From Mytilus californianus (lineage: Eukaryota; Mollusca; Bivalvia; Mytilida; Mytilidae): a stretch of DNA of 64,000 bases. Shown piece by piece: positions 11,208-21,884 of the stretch. The notes below the pieces were generated by a model. That model had not been told where the DNA came from. It ran no database searches and saw only the letters and a list, made by a program, of their open reading frames with translations. Every line of letters starts with the position of its first letter. The first letter of the stretch is position 1. Made by a program: the position numbers and the translations under genes. Where the stretch lies: positions 58,240,318 to 58,304,317 of the forward strand of contig NW_026262593.1 of the NCBI RefSeq assembly GCF_021869535.1, written 5' to 3'.

Positions 11208-11570
11208 TCAAATTTCATCAAATTGCAAAAGAATGCTTATTAAATTCGTTCCATTTGACATTTCTCTTCAAAGACGTTATTCTTAATAATGAACGTATAT
11301 TTTTACAGGTTATTTCCAAATATCCTTTACATTTCTTCAAAATTAAACTTATTAAAGTAATTAATGATGCAACCGACTTATTCAGGAATCATATTTCGTC
11401 AAATTACAAAAGAATGCTCATTGAATTCTTTCTTTTTTTATATTTGCCTTCATAGACATTATTCATAATGATGAATATATATTTTTACAGGTTATTTCAA
11501 AATATCATAAACATTTCTTCAAAATTAAACTTATTAAAGTAATTTAATGATGCAACCGGCTTATTAAAAA
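11208..11570 (+). repeat. Tandem duplication, period about 182 bp, two copies
   Basis: AAATTRCAAAAGAATGCT recurs about 181 bp apart (phase points 11216 and 11397), and GCAACCGRCTTATT at 11369 and 11552. The second unit has several small indels. Both include a TTTTTACAGGTTATTTC block that mimics a splice acceptor. The 84-codon frame in unit 1 is not kept in unit 2. Confidence 0.8.
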
Positions 11571-11574
11571 AGTA

Positions 11575-12285
11575 AATAGCTAACATTTTTTCAATTGATG
11601 TTGACAGTTACAGCTGTTTTATTAGAAGCCATTTAAAAACTAATTTCATGACTTAGTTTTTTTTTTAGTACTTAGCACACGCCGCGAAAAGTAAACAAGT
11701 AAGACTACACGTGGCGAGGTTATGCATTTTACAAAAGTATTTGGTGATTTGATACCGAGATAAGATACGGAAGCTGACATCGGCTTGTCTAACGCGTTGT
11801 TTACATGCAGGTATGAACCTGTCGATTTTTTTTGGAAGATAAAATAAGCAGATAGCGAACTTGTTAAATATATTTTTTCACATCATCAATTTATAAAGGT
11901 TTCGTGTCGTGTAATATGAGGAAAATTTAATATATTCTGACATACTTAAATATCTAAAATATTTACAATAAAGCATAAGATAAGTGGATAAGGTTGACGA
12001 ATAATGACAATATTTAAGTTTTGTATAATAACGTCGCTGATGTATGAATAGATATCAGTCTATTGACTTTGTGGATACCCTAAATAATAGTATATCAGTA
12101 ACTACACTAAACCATTCAAATATTTCTGGGTACAAAAATACAGTTCTCTTATGGTTGTGGGCGATAATCTATTTCCCGCTTGAAGAGATGTTTCTTATGT
12201 CACACTGTACGGAGTGTGATATGAATAAGTGATGCGAAAAATGCATTAATTTGGCTGGCAATGTGTTACGAAATTACGACTTTTC
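11575..12285. other. Non-coding, nothing recognised
   Basis: No gene or shared repeat was recognised between the tandem duplication and the hAT-like MITE. Confidence 0.4.
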
Positions 12286-12288
12286 TGT

Positions 12289-12406
12289 CAGTGGCGGATC
12301 CAGGGGAAAGGGGGGTCCCCTTTCTTTTTGACGATCAATGCTTTTGAATGGGACATATGGTTGGAACCCCTCCCCCCTTTTAAATGGCTAGATCCGTCCC
12401 TATCTG
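12289..12406 (+). mobile_element. hAT-like MITE, 118 bp
   Basis: The left end CAGTGGCGGATCCAGGGGAA and the right end (reverse complement CAGATAGGGACGGATCTAGC) form imperfect terminal inverted repeats, each followed inside by a run of G. The flanking octamers TTTTCTGT and TTATCTAT match at 6 of 8 places, as expected for an old 8-bp hAT-type duplication. No coding capacity. Assignment to hAT rests on the CAG start and the 8-bp flanks. Confidence 0.6.
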
Positions 12407-12409
12407 TTA

Positions 12410-13130
12410 TCTATGTGTAAGATTAATGAGGACTTCCAATAGTCACATTTCTCCCTTGACAAACTAAAATTTTTTATTTCGTCAATAATACACAGAACAC
12501 TCACATGTTTCATCTGCAAATATTCTTTTTGATAAACCTGATGTTATTCTGAAGCGTACCAAAGGCTTGAAAACGTCTGAATTTCTGACACAGTATTATC
12601 ATGCTAAAGTCAGCTTGCCAAATCTGAAAAATATCACCAGGAGAAAGATAATTTTCACCGTAAGAGAAATAGGTTTACAACTTTGTTATCGCTCTAATTC
12701 TTACTCGTTATGAAACCTATAATTATCTCGATAATTACCACAAGACTAATGATGAGCCAGAGGTAACTGTTAAGGGATGTGCCGTTTAGACTAAGACGAT
12801 ATATTATGAGAGTGCAATACTCACAAACCCGGGCATCAACCCCTTACCAGTCCGTATTTTTGCTTATCGTACACCATAAGTTTAAGAATTGTTTCAAATA
12901 TTTATTACTTCAACTAGCATACCCATACTTCTTGCACTACTTTTTTGATGTATTATCTAACATATTTGTTAACGAATATTGTGAAACAAATAATCAATCA
13001 ACCAGTCAATTAGTCAAGCGTTGTGTTTTTCCTGTCAATCTTAATTTCTTATCGTTTGACAATCAATCATTACATCATACGGAACTGGTAACCATATCAA
13101 TGTTCATACTTTATTTGGATTTTAACTTTT
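12410..13130. other. Non-coding; holds the longest open frame, not supported as a gene
   Basis: A 127-codon plus-strand frame (12779-13162) runs through this stretch and into an E2 repeat, which strongly argues against a real protein. No signal peptide, domain or conserved motif was recognised. Confidence 0.4.
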
Positions 13131-13135
13131 TGACT

Positions 13136-13215
13136 ATAGCGTCACTGATGAGTCTTTTGTAGATAAAACGCGCGTCTGGCGTACAAAATTTTAATCCTGG
13201 TATCTATAATGAGTT
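13136..13215 (+). repeat. Dispersed module E2 (copy 2)
   Basis: CACTGATGAGTCTTTTGTAG, then AAAACGCGCGTCTGGCGTA, then AATCCTGGTATCTATAATGA. The best-preserved E2 copy. Confidence 0.7.
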
Positions 13216-13219
13216 TATT

Positions 13220-16060
13220 TCAAACAAGTGTGTTCTATATGAAATGTGTTTTCATGTTATATATATGAATGCAGTACATATGTATGTAGAAGGACAACTT
13301 GATTCATAGTTATGCATAGAAGCAGCATGTTCATTTGACCTTTTGGGGTTAATAAATGTCAAAACAATATCTGACATTACCTACGTATAACAAAGCATAT
13401 TATGTCTTATTTTCGGCACACACGTCACATGCTTAATACAAATGTAACAGTAGCGTAAGATATTTATTTTGCCCACACATGTCGTGTGTACAGAAGAAAT
13501 GTAAAAAAAAAACAACTACAGAAGCACATCACTTAAATCTGTCATTACGTGTACTGCATATATATTGTATATATTTATAGCGAATTTCTAAGATTAAAAA
13601 TAGGATGGTTACTATTATTACTATCTATTACTACAAATTCATCTTCGATGTTATTTCTGAGAAAGACAAATTGGTATCTCTGTGCAATACAAATATGAAG
13701 CTTGCCTAAGAATCCATGGATACGTTTTACGCTGTCTTTGAAGATGTTCAACAAAAGTCTTACGACATCATCCGAAAATAATTTTATCTGAATAGTTGCT
13801 CATACATGTACTTGGATATGTCACAAGTTGAAAGACATTCCTTAATTGGTACGAGAAATACTGTACGCTTGGTTGTAGAAGTCAAATGATAGTTTTTAAT
13901 TGTTTTTTAATAATTTTATGGGCATATTTTTCGTATGGATATATTAAAAACTGAAGATAATGTATCCATATGTTAATCTTTTTGTTCACTTTAAACAAAG
14001 TAATATTAACATAGCAAGATATCAAAATAAATGGTATTAAATGGTATTCATGTGAAATTGAATTGATCATTAAAATAAAACTTAATCCATAAAATATAAT
14101 CTCAACTAATGCTATCATGCTTGTTTTCGCATATATATCGCTAGTTGATAAAAGTTTGAAATATATACGGATTATAATCTGTCATAAAACCACAGCATCA
14201 TACCAAAACTTTAAATTGATATTACTTTAAAATGTAGGTTTTGAATAAGCTCGATCCACGGGAGTGGGTATATCATCGCTACATACAATTACAGAAAAAT
14301 GAAAAGATATTTCAATCACTAGCGGAATGAAATAGAACGCGTTAAATAACAAGTTGTTAAGGGTTAGAAATACTTTAACACTTTCAATTCAAAACGTTGG
14401 ACCTCTTTTCTCACTTCACTCTCGAATTTTCTTTTTAAAACTTACTTTTTTTGTCAAAACTTTTTCGTTGTGTCTTTGTCCGTTGTATGATATATAAGCA
14501 AACGTAGATAGAAGTCTACGTGCAGCAGATGATTAAATTATGAAAAGATTTTACACTATATGGACATCTTCTACACGTTTATTATCATAATGATATCTAC
14601 CATCTTAATCAAGCGTAAAGATGATCATAGACCCATTACAATGAATTTATTACTTGTAAGGATTAAATCTATACAACTATTGGGGATGTTTCGCCAATCA
14701 CAGCACACGGATGATTTTAAACCTCCTCTTTCCATTCATTGAAATAACTTGAGCTTTTTGACCACTTGTCACTGTTTTGAAGCTTTTTGACTATAGAATA
14801 CAGCCGAGGCTATAGTTGACAACGGACTTTAGCTCATGTAAACATTTATTATAGTTTGTTAGAGTGCATTTTTGTCAATATTGTTACTGTGAGAGATAGA
14901 CGGAAGTAAAAATAGTTGACATTTTTTCAATACATTGTTGAATACTTACTAAGGATTACTTTGTTAACGGTAAGTTTTCATATATATATATATATGCATC
15001 ATGCTTCATATCGTATTACTCTAGCAAATACCATGGAAATAGTGTGCCTACTTAATAACTCTTATATATAATGGCATAACATGTTTGTTTGCGTGTATAA
15101 ACAAGTCATTTATATGTATTTTTAATTCTTTAACCCATATCACAGAGTGCTACAATTGCAGTCGCAAAATAAAAACTTAGGGTGTTATTTATAATTTTAT
15201 ATGAATTCATTTTTCAGTATTTAATGGATTGTATCTAAAACAGTGATTTGTAGAATTTTCTGTGAATATAACAGGTCTGTTTGAGCGCAGTAAATGTTTC
15301 GTTTATTTGGTTTCAAGTGATGAAAAAGTATCATAAAAAGTCTTCGTGCTTACTTTAATCTAATTTGTCGCACCATCAATCGCTTAATTAAATATATTTC
15401 TAACAATACGCAGTTAATTCCAATGTAAAAAAAAAACAGAGCTGCGTGTGTGTTTGTGAAGCAAGGTTATATTTTTGAAACTTCTGTTAAAGCACATTAA
15501 AAGCAATCTCAAACAATTAACGAAGTGATAATGGTGTTCATTGCATGATTGATTGCATAATGTCTGCTAAGAAGTGAGATCTGAATAGGATTAAATGGGA
15601 GAACCTTACTCGAAATAAATCAAATAACTGAAGACACAACTTCTATACATAAATTACACCTATGTGCTACCAGGACGTCTTTTCAATATTGAAATCATTT
15701 ATAAACGATATTGATGCATATTGAAATAAATCAGCATGCATTTAAGGGATTAAGAAAGCTTATTATTTCCATGTTTCTCCGTAAATCACTTTTAATATTT
15801 AGTTGGTAAAGTCTGGCATCTTATCAACTAAATAGTCTTTAATATATTATGACATAATTGTGAATTCATACATTTCAGTGCATTTCAATGCATATTTTCT
15901 AATAAGAACCAACTCACTGCAGCTGAATGCAGTTTTTAAACATTATCAAAGTTACGCTTTAACGAATGAATGCAAAAGCCGCATAATCTGTTTCCACGTA
16001 AATTGAGTGACAAAGGGTATACCATGCAGTTATTTCCAATGAAATCTGGAATATGTTTTG
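13220..16060. other. AT-rich non-coding, nothing recognised except a short (AT)n
   Basis: A short (AT)n run lies at about 14981-14995. No recurrent repeat, RNA or credible frame was seen in this stretch; the 78-codon minus frame at 13882-14118 is AT-driven. Confidence 0.4.
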
Positions 16061-16068
16061 TAGCATTC

Positions 16069-16567
16069 AAATTTCATATTAAAAAGTATAATATTTTGCA
16101 AATTACTGCTGTTGCTTTACGTATTTACACATATGAATTAAAGAATTCTGGTTTTGTTCGTTATTTAAGGCTGTTGAAGGCGGTCTGAATGTATATGCAT
16201 CTTCAAAAGTTAGTGACCTTGACAAATTGTTTTTACTATATTGCAATGCAAATTTCATATTGAAAAGTATAATATTTTGTTCTATGAATTCTGGTTTTGT
16301 TCGTTATTTAAGGCTGTTGAAGGCGGTCTGAATATGTATGCAACTTCAACAGTTAGTGACCATGACAAGTTGTTTTACTACATTGCAATGCAAATTATAT
16401 ATTGAAAAGTATAATATTTTGAATATTACCACTGGTGTTGTATATACGTATTTACATATGAATGAAAGAATTCTGGTTTTGTTCATTATTTAAGGCTGTT
16501 ATAGACGGTCGTCTGAATATGATTGAATATGCAATTTCAAACGTTGGTGACCTTGACAAATTGTTTT
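16069..16567 (+). repeat. Tandem repeat, three units, basic period about 181 bp
   Basis: Units start at AAATTTCATATT (16069), the same at 16250, and AAATTATATATT (16392). Each has AAAGTATAATATTTTG, GAATTCTGGTTTTGTTC, TTATTTAAGGCTGTT, a GGTCTGAAT block and a GTGACCWTGACAA block. Unit 2 lacks about 40 bp present in units 1 and 3 (the ACGTATTTACATATGAA part), so it is an internal deletion. Confidence 0.88.
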
Positions 16568-16883
16568 GACTCTTTTCAATTTATTGAATTTCCGATTGTC
16601 TCCAGATTTAATTTACATGGGCTCTTAGTCCGGATTTGACAGTTTCTTGATTATTCAGACATTCTGTCCTGTTACCCATCAATCATTCGGAGAAAGATTT
16701 ATCAATAACATTGAATAGAACATGCACGGGTTAATGGTAGATTATTGTTTTGTTAACGAGTATATGGCGTCAACAGCAAAATTGTCAATGAAATACTTTG
16801 CAAATAGTTAACATACGATAAGAAAAGATTCTTCAGCGTACGATGATAATTATATTGTCTTTTATATATAGGATAGTTTTTGC

Positions 16884-17290
16884 TGTCTTATCAGTGACTT
16901 ATACCCCCACAACTCCTTCGAGTCTTCTCTAGTTTTTTTGGTCTGTTTGGATGCTGTATTGTTGACTTGTACACCACATCTCCTTCGAGTCTTCCCTTGT
17001 TATTTTGTGCTGTTTGGATGCTGTCATGTTGACTTGTACGCCACATCTCCTTCGAGTCTTCCCTTGTTATTTTGTGCTGTTTGGATGCTGTCATGTTGAC
17101 TTGTACGCCACATCCCCTTCGAGTCTTCCCTTGTTATTTTGTGCTGTTTGGATGCTGTCATGTTGACTTGTACACAACATCTCCTTCGAGTCTTCTCTAG
17201 TTTTTTGTGCTGTATGGATGCTGTCATGTTGACTTGTACACAACATCTCCTTCGAGTCTTCTCTAGTTTTTTGTGCTGTATGGATGCTAT
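16884..17290 (+). repeat. Minisatellite, 66-69 bp unit, about 6 copies
   Basis: CTGTCATGTTGACTTGTAC-type phase points occur at 16884, 16953, 17021, 17088, 17155, 17221 and a broken one at 17287. Two variants occur: central copies carry CCCTTGTTATTTTGTGCTG, while the first and the last two carry a CTCTAG-T(n) variant. Unit length changes between 66 and 69, so the frames of 67, 100 and 126 codons that read through it on the minus strand are repeat artefacts. Confidence 0.92.
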
Positions 17291-17425
17291 CTGCAGTGAT
17301 CGGGAAGGACGTGCGCCTTGCGCCAATTGCGCTTATCGACCAGAAATGGCGCATAGAGTGACAATTGTAAGCGCCCGCGTGGCGCATGATATTTTTCACT
17401 TCGTTTTGAAACGTTGAGATATCGT
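17291..17425. other. G+C-rich patch with repeated GGCGCA, unknown
   Basis: Directly after the minisatellite the sequence becomes unusually rich in G and C, with TTGCGCCAATTGCGC, ATGGCGCATAG and GTGGCGCATGA. The boundary motif GCAGTGATCGGGAAGG is the inverted form of CCTTCCAGATCACTGC at 18308. This looks like part of a transposable element that owns the minisatellite. No protein was recognised. Confidence 0.45.
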
Positions 17426-17429
17426 CAAA

Positions 17430-18300
17430 TGGATTTCCGATAGTATTTCGTGCCGCCATGTGTGAGTACACAACTGTGTAGTGTTTACTCCAATGATAGG
17501 AGTACCTATATATTTTTGGGACGTCTCGGGTGTTTTCCTATGGTAATAATAGCAACATGCGGTATGACTGATTACCCCAAAAACGTAATTAACCATCATT
17601 CATGATATAATTTTTTATAAACAACTTTAAATTTGTGAAAATTGGCTAGTACAGGCGAGAATTCTTCTCTTATTATAATCTTTTAAGTAAGCTTACTATT
17701 ATTTCGATTGAAAAACCCAAAAGCCTTTTTATGAATAGCATATTATTTGTCTCCATAAAAGGGGCTTAACTATCCTTGTCTTTTTTTTTTTGGTCTTTGG
17801 CTCGTTTTGACATTTTGTAAACATGCCTTCTGCGAATTGTTGTTGTGTCTTATCAATTAACGTTGCTCTCTACTGTTATTCTTGTCATCGTGATGAAGTA
17901 ATAATAATACAAGTGCAGAGGAAATGCCAGAAACTTCCTCTAATACGGAACGTCTGGAATAAGTATGGTATCGACGTAGACCCAAATTTAATGTAAAAAA
18001 AAAAACCATGAACATGAACAAGGGAACAGTACCAGTTTTAACATTGTAAATAAAGGTTATCGTAAATATTGCCCGGTTTGGAAGAAGTTATTGTATTTTC
18101 ATTGAAATTGAAATTACAAAATCACAGGAACAATATTCATGATATTAATTAGAATCATACTTGTAAGTACAGTGAAATATACCCTTTTTTTATTTTTTGT
18201 TTTTATTGTAAACGAATGGCCCACTCATTTGACAACATGGCCCATTAATTCTAAAAATGGCCCATTGAATTTATTTTTGGGGGGTCCTGGGCCCATAGAG
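17430..18300. other. Non-coding, nothing firm
   Basis: AATGGCCCA recurs three times between 18215 and 18265, too short to define an element. Nothing else recognised. Confidence 0.35.
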
Positions 18301-18307
18301 AAAAAAT

Positions 18308-18385
18308 CCTTCCAGATCACTGCTATCTTATTGACTTGTGCTCCACATCTTCTTTTATTCAGACTTTTAAATACTATCATCTTAC
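18308..18385 (+). repeat. Single diverged unit related to the 67-bp minisatellite
   Basis: CTATCTTATTGACTTGTGCT followed by CCACATCTTC matches the unit of the array at 16884-17290, and is preceded by CCTTCCAGATCACTG, the inverted form of the array's right border. It looks like a second, unexpanded copy of the same element. Confidence 0.5.
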
Positions 18386-18726
18386 AAAGGCAGTAAGTGT
18401 TATACGTGTTTTTTTATGCAGCTCATATTCAGAGTAAAATTTATCAGAATATAATATTTCATTTGTTTGTTTTTTCAAAAAGTACTTTATGGATCTATTG
18501 CTTCTTTTATACAATAGCATTATAAGATAAATGTTACATAATAGGGGTTTACAAGACAAAATCCACGGGTTATACCGTATGATGACACGTATTTAATATT
18601 GACTCCAATCCATCGTTACAGTGTTTCGGAGCAGTGCTTATTGCTTATTCCATTAGTAGCTGATTTCTACATTATTCAATCTGCACAATTTCATTGTTAT
18701 TAAGTAAGGTAGCATACTTTTGTAAA

Positions 18727-19090
18727 ACAGAGGCGAATGATATCAAAAGGGACAACTCTTCAGTCGAAAATAAACTAACAACGCAATGGCAAAAAAAAAA
18801 AGCGAAAAAGACCGAAAGACAAACAACATTATACAAATCACAACATAGAAACATAGAAAACTAAAGACTGAGCAACACGAAACCCCACCAAAAACCAGGG
18901 GGCTCTCATGTGCTCTAGGATAATCAGACCCTGCTCCACAGGTGGTACCCATCGTTTTGCTTATGTTAGTACAAACCCGGTGATAAGTCTATTTGAGTAG
19001 GTCACATTTGAGGAAAAGAGGACGGGATTGTGGTTACGACAATCGAAACATATCCGTTGTCATCTGTGAAACAGATATTCCATAAAGGTC
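18727..19090 (+). repeat. Dispersed repeat family A (copy A3, longest)
   Basis: This copy shows the whole family A order, from AGAGGCGAATGATATCAAAA through GACTGAGCAACACGAAACCC, CTGCTCCACAGGTGGTACCC, and a further distal part (GGTGATAAGTC, GGACGGGATTGTGGTTACGA, CCGTTGTCATCTGTGAAACA) not seen in other copies here. It is the best reference copy in the window. Confidence 0.75.
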
Positions 19091-19263
19091 AACCAACTCG
19101 TGATGACTCTTGTAATTCATATATGCTTAAAAAATTTTATCGGGATTGTCAATATCTTATTTGAAAATATTAATATAAAAGTAAAAGAAGATGTGGTGTA
19201 TGGGTCAATAACGCAACCCAACGACAACCAAAAACCTTAAAGATTTCTAGCGTCAACATTCTT

Positions 19264-19465
19264 GAGAGTGCGGATGGGGGTTTACAAAATAGAGAATAAT
19301 GGGGGGTGGGGTGGGGGGGTGGGGGTGGGGGGAATAAAAAGAATAGAGAAAAATAGACCAAAAAATATAAAGAATAAAGAAAAATGGGCAAAAAGTATAA
19401 AGAATATAGAAAAATGGCCTAAAACTTTAAAGAATACAGAAATGAACGACCCCATCCAGACCCTC
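19264..19465 (+). mobile_element. GAGG-type MITE, family C (copy C2), nested in B5
   Basis: The left end GAGAGTGCGGATGGGGG and the right end CCCCATCCAGACCCTC are the family C terminal repeats. Inside are about four AAAGAATARAGAAAAATGG units plus a long G-rich tract. The flanking hexamers ATTCTT and ATACTC match at 4 of 6, so the 6-bp duplication is worn or the boundary shifted. Confidence 0.75.
19301..19332 (+). other. Strong G-quadruplex motif
   Basis: Five runs of 4-7 G separated by single T bases. It lies just inside the left end of MITE C2 and has no counterpart in C1, C3 or C4. Confidence 0.85.
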
Positions 19466-19540
19466 ATACTCGGTCTTCAACAATTGATAAGGAAAATACA
19501 ATACTAAGTATGTTAAGCTATGAATTGCCCCGAGTGAATC

Positions 19541-20005
19541 TTATGATTGATTGATTGTTGTTGGATTAACTACCAGTGGTAAATATTGCATGCATGTTGA
19601 GTACGAGAACAGAAAAATAAAAAAAAATAAAAAAAATAGCCAGGACCTGTAAAAGGTGTCGTCCGGGATGAAGGACGGGAAATTTGGACTATTACTGGAA
19701 AATGAGGGTACATTGGATAGAGACAGAAATGTCACCTTGCAACAGGCCGCTTAAAGACCTATCAAAGAGTTTTTTCAAGGGTTCTAATCGTGCAGGGAGT
19801 GTGGCACTCTCTCTACACGAGGCATCGGATTTTACTTGCCTATTCTGACCGGACGTGGCTGCGTATTTATACATCCCGCTCAGCCAAACGGATGTCCAAC
19901 TTTGGTGTGGGTTTTACTGCCGGTCGGAAGGAGAACACAAGTGACCATATTGCTATTCCCTAGTCATCTTTTTTGCGGGGAAAGGGGAAGGGAGGGGGGG
20001 TGTCG
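19541..20005 (-). mobile_element. Retroposon 3' region, unknown family, shares the SINE-like tail
   Basis: On the minus strand the 3' end (19600-19541) aligns along its length with 60594-60664: ATGCATG-AATATTTRCCACTGG, then a TTAA block, then CAACAATCAATCAATCA. Upstream it is unusually rich in G and C, with a TGTATAAATACGCAGCC motif near 19865, and has no A or B box, so it is not a tRNA SINE. I infer a 5'-truncated LINE or a LINE 3' UTR; the 5' limit is uncertain. The 60-codon minus frame inside has no recognised domain. Confidence 0.5.
19977..20000 (+). other. G-quadruplex motif
   Basis: GGGG, AAA, GGGG, AA, GGG, A, then seven G: four G runs with loops of 1-3 bases. Confidence 0.75.
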
Positions 20006-20548
20006 AAGAATATTAAAAACCACCCTAAAGGACAAACACCTTTATGTATAACTAAATATAACCAATTGTGAAGTTCCTAACTTCGGAGAGACAATTGTAT
20101 ATGTGAATGGATCAAATTTGTTCGTTTAAGTTGGTAAGAATATAAAAGGAGACTTGGATGGGGTATATATAATGAAACAGCAACCCATTTACACCAAAGA
20201 ATAACAAACAAGAGTATAACTACGTGTTTATATCAAATTTAAACATACATAAACTTATTACAAGTGATAATTGCTTGAGAGAACCGCCATAACTTTTTGG
20301 TAAGGTAAAAAGGCAAATTACAAATGTGATGTCTTTATTCATGTTTAATACCATGTAAAACTGCAATTTAAAGTACGTTGTTAGATCTCTATACACAAAA
20401 ATAATCATAGATGTGTTAAATATATAAATTTTCCATTAAATATGTTTTATGTTTTAATAGGTTCAATTATAACTGTATTGATATTGGCATCTCAAAATGA
20501 TCCAATAACAATTGTACCATTAATATTGCACCTATTTGATTGTTATGA

Positions 20549-20567
20549 ATATATATATATATATATT
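20549..20567. repeat. Short (AT)n microsatellite
   Basis: About nine AT units. Confidence 0.9.
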
Positions 20568-20726
20568 GATCTGGATGAAATTGATGTCTTAAACAGTATC
20601 AAACTGTCACGAATTTTACAACATACAAGAGAAAAGTCATGGGTTCATGACTTACAACAAAGTAACTTTTTTGTGAATTGTCAGAAAAAGGGAGGGGGTG
20701 GGGTACCAATAAAAAATAAAAAATCA

Positions 20727-20880
20727 TAAGTCGAATAAGAACAGACGACACGATTATCAAAGAAAAACAACGAAAAGTCCCGAAAACACTACACAGAAAA
20801 CTAAAGATTGAGCAACAAAAACTCCACCTTAAACTGGATTCTTTGCAGAAGGTCCGTTTTTCCAGCTCCACTTGTGATAA
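20727..20880 (+). repeat. Dispersed repeat family A (copy A4, 5' truncated)
   Basis: It starts at ATAAGTCGAATAAGAACAGA and keeps AAAACTAAAGATTGAGCAAC and AGCTCCACTTGTG. A G-rich run (20686-20702) lies immediately before it. Confidence 0.6.
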
Positions 20881-21295
20881 CCGCCTCTATAAATGCCGTC
20901 TCAAAATGTCAAGACCTTCCAAGAAGAAGCAAAACAAAAGAGAATATAACATGACCATGATAAATCAAACTTATATAAAAAAAGAATCATAAAAAAATTA
21001 AAAAGCCAAAATTGGTTTAAAAACAAGTGTTCTTTAATGGTAAAAGCTCTTGCTCTAAATGTAACAGTGAAACAAAAACTTGTACTCATTTTCTAAAAAA
21101 AAAATACTGTCGAAAGTTCGTTATCTCATTACAATTCGCTATGTCCTGGTTTGAAATAAATAACTATAAAGTACTTTTGACAAAGATTCATATTGCCTGA
21201 GATACATTGACAGGTATTTTGTCGAGGTACGTGAGCCACTGTTTCTGAGGCGACAGCGAGTAAAAAAGTCATCAAAGTGACGGGGCTTAAAATTT

Positions 21296-21352
21296 AAGTT
21301 TTCCAAACGCGAGTTTCTTCTACATGAGACTCGTCAGTGGGAACTCCAAACA
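21296..21352 (-). repeat. Dispersed module E2 (copy 3)
   Basis: On the minus strand: CCACTGACGAGTCTCATGTA, then GAAACTCGCGTTTGG. Diverged at the palindromic core. Confidence 0.5.
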
Positions 21353-21420
21353 GTTAGGTAACATCTATGGCAAGCCGTTTTACTAGTTATTCTTACTTCA
21401 AGATCTCTAATAAACTTTTT

Positions 21421-21505
21421 AGTTTATAAGCTATCTGATATAGTTTATAAGATATCTTATATAGTTTATAAGATATCTTATATAGTTTATAAGATATCTT
21501 ATATA
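21421..21505 (+). repeat. 21-bp tandem repeat, four copies, self-complementary
   Basis: AGTTTATAAG recurs at 21421, 21442, 21463 and 21484. Each unit contains the palindrome ATAAGATATCTTAT, so the array can fold on itself. The first copy differs by a few bases. Confidence 0.93.
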
Positions 21506-21884
21506 CTTTATCTCATATCTAATATTTTGATAATGATGTTTTCTCGGGGTAACAATCTGCTCTCTAATACCTCTCAGCTATGTACTATTTACATAATGTT
21601 CCTTGTTAGTAATCAGATAACTGTTTTGTCAGCAAATAATCTTAAAACAGAAAAGGTTACGTAGTATTATATTAAATCAATTTCCTATATATGAGCTTTC
21701 GAATCATCTGCAATGACATTGTTACTTTAAGCTCATGAGATAATATTTTCATTTATTTATTTATTTAATCTCTGTCTATATTCTACGGTGACTTCCAAAA
21801 TCAAATTAACTATAAATCGGTTTATCAGGATCACGTAAAATCGTCGTTTCTGTGTCATCAAAGCACAAATGGTAGTATCTTGAT

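Larger units (their letters stand above)
19183..19500 (+). repeat. Dispersed repeat family B (copy B5), split by a MITE
   Basis: The left part starts AGAAGATGTGGTGTATGGG and stops near 19263. The right part resumes at CGGTCTTCAACAATTGA near 19470. Element C2 (19264-19465) lies between them, so B5 was present before C2 inserted. Confidence 0.6.

Noticed and set aside
12779..13162. Longest open frame (127 codons, plus strand) as a gene
   Set aside because: It ends inside an E2 dispersed repeat, has no recognisable domain, signal or splice context, and its composition is as expected for AT-rich non-coding DNA.
17024..17471. Minus-strand frames of 100 and 126 codons with repeated peptide blocks
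   Set aside because: They are readings of the 66-69 bp minisatellite; unit lengths of 67 and 68 shift the frame, so no single protein is encoded.
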